Shown piece after piece: positions 1 to 8,343 of a DNA stretch of 14,684 bases (position 1 is its first letter; every line of letters starts with the position of its first letter). The notes beneath the pieces are model-generated. The model was not told where the DNA came from, searched no databases, and saw nothing but the letters and a program-made list of their open reading frames with translations. This stretch comes from Brevifilum sp029548365 (GTDB taxonomy: Bacteria; Chloroflexota; Anaerolineae; Anaerolineales; Anaerolineaceae). Position numbers and translations under genes: made by a program. The stretch covers positions 1 to 14,684 of the forward strand of contig DAOSSA010000032.1 in assembly GCA_035376985.1 (NCBI GenBank), in the 5' to 3' direction.

Positions 1-1485
1 ATGGCAATTGATCAGGGGACAACCAGCACACGGGTGATTGTGTTTAATCACCAGGGAGAGATCATTGGCATAAAACAAAAAGAGCACGAACAACATTACC
101 CTAAGCCGGGGTGGGTTGAACATGACCCTCTGGAAATCTGGTCATCAACACAATTAGTAGTGCAGGGAGTATTGAATGACCTGAACCTTACGCCCGGTGC
201 TCTGGTCGCGATTGGGATCACCAATCAGCGGGAGACAACCCTGGTTTGGGATCGGGAGACGGGCAAGCCCTATTATCCAGCGATTGTGTGGCAGGATACC
301 CGTACGGATAAACTGTGCAATGAACTGGCGAAAGACGGTGGTCAGGATCGTTTTCGCAAGATCACCGGGCTGCCTCTTGCCACCTATTTTTCTGGCCCAA
401 AAATCTCCTGGATGCTGGAAAATGTGCCTGGCTTGCATGATGATGCACGGGCTGGCAGGGCGATATTCGGCACAGTGGACACCTGGCTGACATGGAACCT
501 GACGGGAGGGCCGCAAGGGGGAGTGCATATTACGGATGTGACAAATGCCTCCAGAACTTTGTTGATGGATTTGCACACATTGGATTGGGATGAAAGCATC
601 CTCTCAGCTTTGAATATTCCCCGGGTTATGCTGCCTGAGATCAGGCCCTCATCAACAATTTATGGTACGGCAAAAGGCGTGCTCTCAGGAGTACCTGTTG
701 CCGGCATCCTGGGCGATCAACAAGCTGCGTTATTTGGCCAGGCATGTTACGATCCGGGAGAAGCCAAGAATACTTATGGTACGGGTTGTTTCATGCTGAT
801 GAATACCGGGCAGGAGGTGGTTCCCAGTGCGTCTGGCCTGTTGACAACTGTGGGTTATCAAATCGGCGACCAGCCGGTGGTCTATGCCCTGGAAGGCTCG
901 ATTGCGATTGCCGGCGCGCTGGTTCAGTGGTTGCGGGATAATCTGCGCATGTTCGGTTCTTCTGACGAGGTTGAAGGGCTGGCAAAAACAGTTGAGGACA
1001 CCGGTGGAATTTATTTTGTACCTGCATTTTCAGGCTTGTTTGCGCCTTACTGGCGCAGCGACGCACGTGGCGTGATTGTTGGAATGACCCGCTACATTAA
1101 CCGTGGTCATATCGCCCGGGCGGCTCTGGAGGCAACCGCTTTCCAAACCCGCGAAGTCCTGGATGCCATGGAGAAGGATTCACAGGTCAACTTACAGGCT
1201 TTGAAGGTGGATGGGGGGATGGTCGTTAACAACTTATTGATGCAGTTTCAGGCGGACATCCTGAATGTACCGGTGATCCGCCCGGTGGTATCAGAAACTA
1301 CCGCCCTCGGAGCGGCATATGCTGCCGGATTGGCGGCAGGGTTCTGGCCCAACATTGACTCACTGCGGGACTATTGGCGTGAAGACCAGCGCTGGCTGCC
1401 GACGATGTCAGAAGAACAGCGCACGGTGAAGGTTCAGGGTTGGAAAAAAGCGGTCACCCGCACCTTTGATTGGGTCGAGTCGTAA
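1..1485 (+). CDS. glpK: Glycerol kinase GlpK (FGGY family), 5' end probably cut
   Basis: This cytosolic enzyme phosphorylates glycerol with ATP to sn-glycerol 3-phosphate, feeding glycolysis and lipid synthesis. The 494 visible residues cover the whole FGGY fold. The N-terminal phosphate-binding loop DQGTTSTR is at 4-11. Glycerol-contacting residues appear at R77-E78, W97, Y129 and D239-Q240, aligned by eye with the E. coli enzyme. An FGGY signature lies around 129-141 (GPKISW), and the ATP-site GTGCF is at 260-264. Family members usually carry several residues before the DQGTTS loop. Here only M-A-I precedes it and the ATG is base 1 of the window, so this Met is probably internal and the real start lies upstream. 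The His-containing segment that is phosphorylated by the PTS in Firmicute GlpK is not evident around 215-235, so I infer no such control. The gene converges on the next one across a hairpin. Confidence 0.96.
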   Translation: MAIDQGTTSTRVIVFNHQGEIIGIKQKEHEQHYPKPGWVEHDPLEIWSSTQLVVQGVLNDLNLTPGALVAIGITNQRETTLVWDRETGKPYYPAIVWQDTRTDKLCNELAKDGGQDRFRKITGLPLATYFSGPKISWMLENVPGLHDDARAGRAIFGTVDTWLTWNLTGGPQGGVHITDVTNASRTLLMDLHTLDWDESILSALNIPRVMLPEIRPSSTIYGTAKGVLSGVPVAGILGDQQAALFGQACYDPGEAKNTYGTGCFMLMNTGQEVVPSASGLLTTVGYQIGDQPVVYALEGSIAIAGALVQWLRDNLRMFGSSDEVEGLAKTVEDTGGIYFVPAFSGLFAPYWRSDARGVIVGMTRYINRGHIARAALEATAFQTREVLDAMEKDSQVNLQALKVDGGMVVNNLLMQFQADILNVPVIRPVVSETTALGAAYAAGLAAGFWPNIDSLRDYWREDQRWLPTMSEEQRTVKVQGWKKAVTRTFDWVES

Positions 1486-1512
1486 ACTTAATATCCATTG
1501 AAAACTAACTCG

Positions 1513-1543
1513 AATTGGCAGTATTCTCAGAATGCTGCCAATT
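1513..1543. terminator. Bidirectional hairpin between convergent genes
   Basis: The left arm AATTGGCAGTATTC (1513-1526), a TCA loop and the right arm GAATGCTGCCAATT (1530-1543) form a 14-bp stem with one T/G position that is a U-G wobble in RNA. It lies 27 nt after the glpK stop and 40 nt before the stop of the convergent pterin dehydratase gene. That is where a shared terminator is expected. No long U-run follows on either strand, so intrinsic termination may be inefficient. A second, smaller hairpin (AACAAAGT at 1550-1557 with ACTTTGTT at 1566-1573, 8-nt loop) follows directly. Confidence 0.6.
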
Positions 1544-1583
1544 TCGATTAACAAAGTGGTTCCATACTTTGTTCTAAGACTGC

Positions 1584-1925
1584 TCAGCCATACAAAACAT
1601 CTGATTTGGCGGCCATAATGAAATCATTTTTATGCAAGCCGCTGATATCATGTGTCCACCAATCCACGGTGGTTTGACCCCAGGTGAGGGCGATTAGGGG
1701 GTGATGGCCTTGTTGTTCCGCGACCTTTCCGATGGCATTGGTGAATTCAAGTGCCTGGAGAAAATTTTTAAACTTGAAGGTTCTGCGTAAACGGGGCACA
1801 CCATCCACATAAATAAATTCCCACTCAGGAATCTGTGGTCTTAATTCGGCAAGCTCAGAATCTGATAGGGCAACGCTTTCTTTGGTGAGTTGTACACAAT
1901 TTTGATCAGCCAATCGTGTCATCAT
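1584..1925 (-). CDS. Pterin-4a-carbinolamine dehydratase (PCD/DCoH family)
   Basis: This small (113 aa) cytosolic enzyme of the PCD/PhhB family dehydrates 4a-hydroxytetrahydrobiopterin to the quinonoid dihydropterin. The family motif is clear: EQQGHHP at 70-76 with active-site-type H74, H75 and P76, then WWTH at 89-92 (H92) and D101, matching the HHP...TH...D pattern of DCoH. The length is normal for the family. The chosen start is the first of two consecutive ATGs, preceded by AAAGGATCA at good spacing; initiation at the second would drop one residue. It lies 167 nt downstream of mutS on the same strand, so it may be read from the mutS transcript or its own promoter. No aromatic amino acid hydroxylase lies in the window, so the physiological partner is unknown. 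A stand-alone PCD in bacteria can also serve other pterin-dependent processes. Confidence 0.9.
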   Translation of the reverse strand: MMTRLADQNCVQLTKESVALSDSELAELRPQIPEWEFIYVDGVPRLRRTFKFKNFLQALEFTNAIGKVAEQQGHHPLIALTWGQTTVDWWTHDISGLHKNDFIMAAKSDVLYG

Positions 1926-2092
1926 TGATCCTTTGAGTTATTTGCTGTCCTCCAGTCAAATAATCGCCAATTGGAGTTAATATTAATTAGCTTTGTCTAA
2001 GTATCAGCGTTGATTTACCTGAAAAATGGTTGGCGCATCTCTGATTTTGATCTGTGGACTGTTCCAGGACTGATCAGAGGCCTTATTCCATA
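1926..2092. other. Intergenic region between mutS and the PCD gene
   Basis: These 167 nt are AT-rich and contain short symmetric elements: CCAATTGG, TTAATATTAA, and a 7-bp inverted repeat CTCTGAT/ATCAGAG (2039-2045 and 2073-2079, 27-nt spacer). The inverted repeat could form a long-loop hairpin just after the mutS stop. I see no convincing -35/-10 pair for the PCD gene and no U-tract terminator for mutS. Confidence 0.4.
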
Positions 2093-4663
2093 TTATTGAT
2101 CGTCGCGAAAAAAGCGCCGTTTCCAGTCATACAGCAGATTTAGGGCTTCGATTGGAGTCAGGCTGTTGATATCCAGGTCTGTAAAGGCTTGAAGCAGCGG
2201 GTTGTTCTCCGGGAACAGGGTAAGCTGACCCTTTTCCTGCTCTTTTTGTTCGAGCGTGGATCCGGAAGAGACCTCCAGTTGGCGCAATATTTCGTGGGCG
2301 CGCTGGGTCACCGGTTTGGGCAGACCGGCCAATTGCGCCACGTGGATTCCATACGAGCGATCGGCGCCTCCAGGCACGATTTTGTGCAGGAACACTACGT
2401 TATTGTCCGCTTCAGAAACCGCAATATTGAAATTACGAACCCCTGGCAGCAAATCAGCAAGCTGGGTCAGCTCGTGGTAGTGGGTGGCAAATAAGGTGGA
2501 AGCTTTTAAATCAGGGTGGCTGTGAATATACTCAACCATCGCCCAGGCGATAGAGACCCCGTCATAGGTGCTGGTACCCCGGCCGATTTCATCCAGGATC
2601 AACAAGCTGCGGTGGGTGGCGTTGTGCAGGATATTGGCTGCCTCGACCATTTCAACCATAAAGGTCGATTGCCCGGCGTGGATTTCATCCTGGGCGCCGA
2701 TGCGGGTGAATATCCGGTCTACCAGGCCGATTTTGGCGGATTCAGCGGGGACAAAAGAACCCATCTGCGCCATTAAGACGATCAACGCGACCTGGCGCAA
2801 AAAGGTTGATTTACCGCTCATATTGGGACCGGTGATGATGCGGATGATCTCGTCCTGGTCAAATACGGCATCATTTGGGACAAAGCGATCCGATGTGCGT
2901 AATTTCTCAACCACTGGATGCCTCCCGTTGATAATCTGCAGGCATTTTTCATCAACGACTTCAGGTCGGTGGTAGCCGTTGAGCGCAGCAGTATCTGCCA
3001 AAGAAAGGTAAGTGTCTAACTGTGCAATCGCCCGAGCGGTAGCCAGCAATTCCTGGGCGCCTTCAGCCAGTTCAGCACAAACCTGGGCAAACACCCGGTT
3101 TTCAATTTCATGAATGTGGTCTTCGGCGTTTAAAACCAGGGTTTCGTATTCCTTAAGCTCAGGAGTAATATAGCGTTCGGCGTTCACCAGGGTCTGTTTG
3201 CGGATATATTCCTCAGGCACCAAATCGGTGTTTGCTTTGGTCACTTCAATGTAATAGCCGAAGACCTTGTTATATCCAACCTTAAGAGCTTTGATTCCCG
3301 TGCGTTGCTTTTCGGTTTTTTCGAGGTCTGCGATCCACTGGCGGGCATGCTGAGAAGAATCCATTACATTGTCTAATTCAGGTGAGAATCCATTGCGGAT
3401 TACACCGATGCTTGCCAAGGTCGCTGGCGGTTCATCCTGGATGGCGGCTTGGAGCAGCGAAAGCTGGTGATGGCACAGGCGGATGTTGCTCAATGTGGGA
3501 GCGATAGCGGTATCTTCATCCTTAAAAATGGCTTTCAAACGCGGTAAATGCGCCAGGTTCTCGCGGATTGCCACCAGATCGCGTGGGATGGCGTGCCCGG
3601 AGACCACCCGGTTGGTCAAGCGCTCAAGGTCGTCAAAGGACTCCAAAGCTTCCATGGCCTCGGCTCGGATGAGACCGTTTCTAAAGAAATACTCAACCGC
3701 GTCCAGGCGGCGTTGAATTTCTGCGGTGTTGCGCAGAGGTTTGCTGACCCACTGGTGCAACAATCGGCGGCCCATCGGGGTGAGAGTACAATCGAGGATG
3801 CCCAGCAAGGAGCCATGGGTTTTTCCTGAGCGGATTGTTTCGGTGAGCTCAAGGTTTCGGCGGGTTTCTGCATCCAGCACCATGAATTCGTCCAGGGTAT
3901 ACGTGCTGAGATGATTGAGTAGTTTGAGCGATTGGCGTTGGGTGTCTTCAAGGTAAGCCAGGATTGCTCCGGCAACGCGCACTGCCATGGGCTTACCTCT
4001 CAGACCAAAACCGTCCAGAGAAACCACGCTAAAGTGCTCTTTAAGGGTGTCGGTGCAGCGACCTAACTCATAATGCCAGCTTTCATAAGGCGTACTGAAG
4101 CCGGGCAGATGTTCAGGCATTGGCAGTGAATCTGGCCAGAGAATCTCTGATGGTTGCAGCCTAAAAAGCTCTGAGCGGATCTGGTCTTCGACATCCTTGC
4201 CGACCAGCTCGGTGACTGCAAATTCACCGGTTGAGATATCGACATAAGCCAGACCGGCTCGCTGGTCCTGGAAGAAAACGGTTGCCAGGTAATTATTGCT
4301 GGGTTGCTGGAGCAAGCCAGGTTCAACAACGGTCCCCGGCGTGACCACACGGATGACTTCACGCGGCACCAGTCCATTCTCCGGTTCATTTGAGATCTGT
4401 TCGCAAATAGCGACATGGTAACCCTTGTTGATCAGGCGTGAAAGATAATTCTCAGCTGCGTGATGGGGGATGCCCGCCATCGGCACACGCACTCCTTTTG
4501 AAACCGGTCGAGAGGTGAGGACAATATCCAATTCCCGCGATGTGATTTTGGCATCCTCGTCAAAGGTTTCGTAGAAATCACCCAACCGAAAAAAGACGAT
4601 CGCATCAGGATGCTGACGTTTGATATCCAAATATTGTCGTCGGAGAGGGGTTAGCTTGTCCAT
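2093..4663 (-). CDS. mutS: DNA mismatch repair ATPase MutS
   Basis: MutS recognises base mismatches and small loops and starts methyl-independent or strand-directed mismatch repair with MutL. The 856 residues match the usual length of about 850. The mismatch-reading Phe-x-Glu is F30-Y31-E32 within the N-terminal domain (GDFYE). The ATPase domain has Walker A GPNMSGKST at 612-620, the DEIGRGTSTYDG Walker B/signature at 691-702 and THYHEL at 727-732. QLTLF at 813-817 fits the beta-clamp binding consensus QLxLF. The C-terminal helix (TPIEALNLLYDWKR) resembles the family's dimerisation tail. The start is fixed by an in-frame TAA two codons upstream, yet no Shine-Dalgarno is visible. The gene lies 63 nt after alaS on the same strand and is probably co-transcribed with it. 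No mutL is present in the window. Confidence 0.99.
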   Translation of the reverse strand: MDKLTPLRRQYLDIKRQHPDAIVFFRLGDFYETFDEDAKITSRELDIVLTSRPVSKGVRVPMAGIPHHAAENYLSRLINKGYHVAICEQISNEPENGLVPREVIRVVTPGTVVEPGLLQQPSNNYLATVFFQDQRAGLAYVDISTGEFAVTELVGKDVEDQIRSELFRLQPSEILWPDSLPMPEHLPGFSTPYESWHYELGRCTDTLKEHFSVVSLDGFGLRGKPMAVRVAGAILAYLEDTQRQSLKLLNHLSTYTLDEFMVLDAETRRNLELTETIRSGKTHGSLLGILDCTLTPMGRRLLHQWVSKPLRNTAEIQRRLDAVEYFFRNGLIRAEAMEALESFDDLERLTNRVVSGHAIPRDLVAIRENLAHLPRLKAIFKDEDTAIAPTLSNIRLCHHQLSLLQAAIQDEPPATLASIGVIRNGFSPELDNVMDSSQHARQWIADLEKTEKQRTGIKALKVGYNKVFGYYIEVTKANTDLVPEEYIRKQTLVNAERYITPELKEYETLVLNAEDHIHEIENRVFAQVCAELAEGAQELLATARAIAQLDTYLSLADTAALNGYHRPEVVDEKCLQIINGRHPVVEKLRTSDRFVPNDAVFDQDEIIRIITGPNMSGKSTFLRQVALIVLMAQMGSFVPAESAKIGLVDRIFTRIGAQDEIHAGQSTFMVEMVEAANILHNATHRSLLILDEIGRGTSTYDGVSIAWAMVEYIHSHPDLKASTLFATHYHELTQLADLLPGVRNFNIAVSEADNNVVFLHKIVPGGADRSYGIHVAQLAGLPKPVTQRAHEILRQLEVSSGSTLEQKEQEKGQLTLFPENNPLLQAFTDLDINSLTPIEALNLLYDWKRRFFRDDQ

Positions 4664-4726
4664 TAATTATATTCGCATTAAGTATTCATGTTTCAGTCAA
4701 TGCAATCCGGCTCATTCGAGAACCAC

Positions 4727-7471
4727 TTACTGAGGTCGTTGCAAAACTTCGCGGATATAAACCTGCACCTGATCCAGGGCTTCAGCCAGTTTGGATGAAT
4801 CTTTTCCACCGGCTTGTGCCAGGTTTGGCCTGCCTCCTCCGCCGCCGCCGACAACTCTGGCCACCTTTTGGACGAGGTGACCTGCATGAAAGCCGCGCTT
4901 CACGAGGTCATCCGTAACTGCAGCAATTAAGATCGGCTTGCCATTTTGGTCGGACGCCAGGACGGCCACACCCGTGGTGTGTTTTGCCCGGAACCTGTCG
5001 GCCATATCACGCAGGGCATCGATGTCAGCGTTGGGGAGAATGGCTTTAAGAACCGGGATACCTTCGATGTGGTCAAGATGAGCCATGATTTCATCAAAGG
5101 CACTGCCGACCAGCTTATGGCGGATTTTTTCATTTTCTTTTTCCAGTTTGCTGATGGCATCGAGTAAAATTTTTACCTTTGGCAGTGTTTCAGCAGGCGA
5201 TGTGCCCAGGTGGGCATTAATCTCATCAAGGGTGTTCATGCGTTCACGGGCGAGCTGATAAGCGCGCCATCCGGTGACGGCCTCAATGCGGCGAACACCT
5301 GCTGCAATGCTGCCTTCATAGGTGATCAGGAATAAGCCCACATCGCCGGTATCATCGACATGGGTACCTCCGCAAAGCTCGTAGGAAAGGAGTGCATCAT
5401 CACCGATCTGAATTGTCCGAACGATACCCTCGTATTTCTCACCGAAGATGGCCATTGCACCTTCCTGTATGGCTTGATCGAGGGGCTTTTGTGCGATGTT
5501 CAAACGATAGTTGGTTAAAATGGCCTGGTTGACATGCGCCTCAACCGCAAGTATCTCCTGGTGGGTCATAGGTTCAGGATGGGTGAAATCGAAGCGTAAA
5601 TGACCCGGTGCGACCAGCGAACCCGCCTGCCTGGCATGGGACCCTAAAACCGCGTGCAGCGCAGCGTGCAGGAGGTGTGTGGCGGTGTGATTACGCATAA
5701 TATCGACCCTTCGCGAGAGATCAACCCGGGCTATGGCCACGTCACCGACCTGCGGGTTGCCTACGGTAACTTCGCCAGTGTGAACGATCATCCCCGCAGC
5801 GGGTTTTCGCATCCTCGTTACGTCGATGACCCAACTGCCTTCAACAGCGCTGACGATCTGACCTGTATCCGAGACCTGGCCGCCGGATTCGACATAAAAT
5901 GCAGTTTCTGGCAGGAGCACTTCGACAGCGTCACCCAAGGTAACCTGGTCCACGACCTGACCCTCCTTAATCAGTGCCAGGACTTCCTGCGGTTTTTCCT
6001 CAGGATGGTATGGGTCATAACCGACACCGGATTGTGAGAGTTTTCCAGCGTCGACCAGTCGGTCGTGCAGTGCGGTAATAACTTGCACCTCTTCAGAGGT
6101 CTCCCCAGCAAAGGATTTATCCGCACCTGAAATCAAACGATGTGCTTCCATGGCTTCTTGATAACCTGGGGCATCGACATCCAGTCCCTGTTCCTGGGCG
6201 ATATCACGGGTAATTTCAAAAGGCAATCCCAATGTAGCATAAAGATTGAAAGCTTTTTCTCCAGGCAGCACCTTATCGCCGCTGGCTTTAAGTTCAACAA
6301 GCAACTCTTCTAAATGTTCTAACCCGGCATGGACTGTTTTGGCGAAGCGTTTTTCTTCCCGTGTGAGGTTATCTAAAATGGCAGAGGCATTGCGTTTGAG
6401 TTCTGGGAAGAATTCTCCATACGCATCGATTACGACCTGCGAAACTTTGGCCAAAAATGGTTCGTGCAAGCCCAGCGCCATTCCAAAACGAGCAGCCCGG
6501 CGGATCAACATACGACAAATATAGTTACGACCGATATTGCCAGGTACCACACCATCAGCAATCAGGAAGGTTGTAGAACGGGCATGGTCCGCAATCACCC
6601 GGTAGGGCGTCAGGTTGGCTTCTCGTTCTTCGTCGGACTGTGATGCCAGGTTTTGAATACGGGCGATCAGCGGGGAGAACAGGTCGGTTTTATAATTCGA
6701 CGGGACATCTTGTAAGATTGACACGATGCGCTCAAAACCCATGCCAGTATCAACATGTGTTTTTTCTAATGGAATGAGCTCAGTTGGGGAGATGCGGTTG
6801 TATTGAATGAATACCAGATTCCAGAATTCTAAAAAGCGCCCACAATCGCCATTGACCTGGCAGACGTGGCCCGGGTCATCGCCAAGTTCACAGAACTCAG
6901 GACCACGGTCGAAGTGAATTTCGGAGTCCGGACCGCAGGGTCCGGTATCAGCCATTTCCCAAAAATTCTCTTCTCGACCAAAAGGCAGAAGGTGCTCAGG
7001 ATTGAAACCGGGTTGTTTGAGCCAGATATCTGCAGCTTCCCGATCTTCCGGGATGATTCCCTGTTCGTCTTTGAAGTAGGAAGCCCACAATTTGTCTTTA
7101 GGGAGTTTCCAGACTTCTGTCAGCAATTCCCAGGCCCAAGCGATTGCCTCTTTTTTATAATAATCGCCAAAGGACCAGTTCCCCAGCATTTCAAAAAAGG
7201 TATGGTGCGTATTGTTCCGGCCTACCTGCTCAAGATCATTGTGTTTTCCGGATACCCGCAGACATTTCTGTGAGTTGACTGCGCGAGTATAAGGTCGTTG
7301 ATCTGTGCCGAGGAAGACATCTTTAAATTGAACCATGCCAGCATTGGTAAACAGCAAGGTTGAGTCTCCCCCGGGGACCAATGAGGATGATGGGACAAAA
7401 GTATGGCTTCGTTCGACAAAAAAATCAATGAAACTTTGCCGTATCTCCGCCCCTGTGGGTTTTGCTGACAT
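4727..7471 (-). CDS. alaS: Alanine--tRNA ligase
   Basis: This enzyme charges tRNA-Ala with alanine and edits mischarged Ser/Gly. All domains are present in 914 aa. The class II catalytic core is at about 1-250 (TNAGMVQFKDVFLG, GNWSFGDYYK, DTGMGFERIVS). A helical tRNA domain follows to about 480. The editing domain carries zinc-type ligands H595, H599, C700 and H704 (HTATH, CGGTH). The C-Ala domain has the Gly-rich GGGGGGRPNLAQAGGKD at 875-891. A Cys-containing insertion at 194-210 (C194, C204, C210) lies just before FLEFWNLVF, where the E. coli enzyme has a Cys-free loop. The start has Shine-Dalgarno AGGAG six nt upstream. The gene follows recR after 250 nt and leads into mutS. Confidence 0.99.
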   Translation of the reverse strand: MSAKPTGAEIRQSFIDFFVERSHTFVPSSSLVPGGDSTLLFTNAGMVQFKDVFLGTDQRPYTRAVNSQKCLRVSGKHNDLEQVGRNNTHHTFFEMLGNWSFGDYYKKEAIAWAWELLTEVWKLPKDKLWASYFKDEQGIIPEDREAADIWLKQPGFNPEHLLPFGREENFWEMADTGPCGPDSEIHFDRGPEFCELGDDPGHVCQVNGDCGRFLEFWNLVFIQYNRISPTELIPLEKTHVDTGMGFERIVSILQDVPSNYKTDLFSPLIARIQNLASQSDEEREANLTPYRVIADHARSTTFLIADGVVPGNIGRNYICRMLIRRAARFGMALGLHEPFLAKVSQVVIDAYGEFFPELKRNASAILDNLTREEKRFAKTVHAGLEHLEELLVELKASGDKVLPGEKAFNLYATLGLPFEITRDIAQEQGLDVDAPGYQEAMEAHRLISGADKSFAGETSEEVQVITALHDRLVDAGKLSQSGVGYDPYHPEEKPQEVLALIKEGQVVDQVTLGDAVEVLLPETAFYVESGGQVSDTGQIVSAVEGSWVIDVTRMRKPAAGMIVHTGEVTVGNPQVGDVAIARVDLSRRVDIMRNHTATHLLHAALHAVLGSHARQAGSLVAPGHLRFDFTHPEPMTHQEILAVEAHVNQAILTNYRLNIAQKPLDQAIQEGAMAIFGEKYEGIVRTIQIGDDALLSYELCGGTHVDDTGDVGLFLITYEGSIAAGVRRIEAVTGWRAYQLARERMNTLDEINAHLGTSPAETLPKVKILLDAISKLEKENEKIRHKLVGSAFDEIMAHLDHIEGIPVLKAILPNADIDALRDMADRFRAKHTTGVAVLASDQNGKPILIAAVTDDLVKRGFHAGHLVQKVARVVGGGGGGRPNLAQAGGKDSSKLAEALDQVQVYIREVLQRPQ

Positions 7472-7477
7472 AAAGGA

Positions 7478-7482
7478 CTCCT
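7478..7482 (-). promoter_or_regulatory. Ribosome binding site of alaS
   Basis: AGGAG on the minus strand, six nt before the alaS ATG. A TATAAT-like element lies about 35 nt upstream of the ATG (near 7513-7518) and could be the -10 of an alaS promoter. The matching -35 position is C-rich and does not resemble TTGACA, so I do not annotate it as a firm promoter. Confidence 0.75.
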
Positions 7483-7546
7483 GACATGCTGTAATGATAA
7501 TATCCTATAAATTATACAATATTTGGCGGGGGGTTGGGAAGGCGAG

Positions 7547-7591
7547 CTACTTGGCGAATGCCAAATCATTCAGTACCTGTTTTTCTGCCAT
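7547..7591 (-). CDS. Possible 14-codon leader peptide upstream of alaS
   Basis: In the 250-nt gap before alaS a short frame reads MAEKQVLNDLAFAK and then TAG. It is preceded by GAGGTG with a 4-nt gap to the ATG, which is a strong Shine-Dalgarno match. Three of its 14 codons are Ala. A small inverted repeat (TTGGC/GCCAA, 7551-7564) overlaps its 3' end. The position on the coding strand of an alanyl-tRNA synthetase suggests, without proving, a translated leader of an attenuation type. A competing explanation is chance, because the TATAAT-like element lies downstream of it and would exclude it from the alaS transcript. There is no T-box consensus. Confidence is low. Confidence 0.25.
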   Translation of the reverse strand: MAEKQVLNDLAFAK

Positions 7592-7721
7592 TTTCCACCT
7601 CAGTCGGGGGAATAAACTTGGGGAAATAGAAACCAGTTTAAAAGAGCCACAGAATATTTATGGTTTTTTTGATTATTTGTATTCGGAAAAGCAGGCAAAT
7701 TGCTGATCGAGTTTGTGGATC

Positions 7722-8330
7722 TCAATCCAGGTGTTCGCGACCGGCCAGTGCTCGCAGGAGAGTATTCTGATCAGCGTATTCCAGGTCCCCACCGACGGGC
7801 AACCCACGAGCCAGCCGTGTCACCCGGATGCTGAGGGGTGCAATGCGTTCATGCAGATACATGGCGGTCGCATCACCCTCCATGCTCGGGTTTGTGGCCA
7901 GGATAACCTCCTTAAAATCTTGAGATTCCAACCGAATCAGTAATTCTTTGATTTTGAGATCCTCCGGGCCGACCCCTTCGATAGGGGAAAGCACACCGTG
8001 TAATACATGGTAAAGACCGTTGTATCCAGCGGTTTTTTCGATCGCCAGAACATCCAGGGGTTCTTCAACGATGCACAAAGTCTGGGCATCCCGAAGCGGG
8101 CTGGTGCAAATCTCACAGGTTAGTCGGTCTTTAAGGGTGATATTAAAGCACACTTCGCATAGCTTCGTATCTTTCTTAATTCCTAATAAAGCCTGGGACA
8201 GGGATGTAGCCAGATCTTCGGGCGCGCGCAACAGGAAAAAAGTGAGCCTGGAGGCTGTCTTCGGGCCGATACCGGGCAAGCGAGCAAAGGCGTCAATTAA
8301 ATTCTGGACAGGTTCGGGTAGCCTATGCAT
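7722..8330 (-). CDS. recR: Recombination mediator RecR
   Basis: RecR works with RecO (and RecF) to load RecA at gaps, and binds DNA as a ring. The 202 aa match the family. In order: a helix-hairpin-helix LPGIGPKTASR (18-28); a four-Cys zinc finger C58, C61, C72, C75 (CEVC...CEIC); a Toprim domain from LCIVEEP (85-91) through LATNPSMEGDATAMYL (144-159); and the C-terminal TRLARGLPVGGDLEY (171-185). The frame is open 11 codons further upstream, but that part overlaps the end of ebfC. The family N-terminus aligns with MHRLPEPVQNLIDAF, so I start at 8330. It is the last gene of the dnaX operon, 13 nt after ebfC, with only a weak Shine-Dalgarno (AGCAGG), which suggests translational coupling. Confidence 0.97.
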   Translation of the reverse strand: MHRLPEPVQNLIDAFARLPGIGPKTASRLTFFLLRAPEDLATSLSQALLGIKKDTKLCEVCFNITLKDRLTCEICTSPLRDAQTLCIVEEPLDVLAIEKTAGYNGLYHVLHGVLSPIEGVGPEDLKIKELLIRLESQDFKEVILATNPSMEGDATAMYLHERIAPLSIRVTRLARGLPVGGDLEYADQNTLLRALAGREHLD

Positions 8331-8343
8331 AATCAGTAGCCTG

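Noticed and set aside
4664..4680. Leaderless mutS promoter at TATAAT (4666-4671)
   Set aside because: The hexamer ends only two bases before the ATG, too close for a start point at the ATG, and no -35 is at the right distance.
7494..7706. 70-codon plus-strand frame in the alaS upstream region
   Set aside because: It has no ribosome binding site and no family likeness, and it covers the expected alaS promoter and leader.
7472..7721. T-box riboswitch ahead of alaS
   Set aside because: I could not find the conserved T-box sequence (AGGGTGGNACCGCG type) or a terminator/antiterminator pair on the minus strand.
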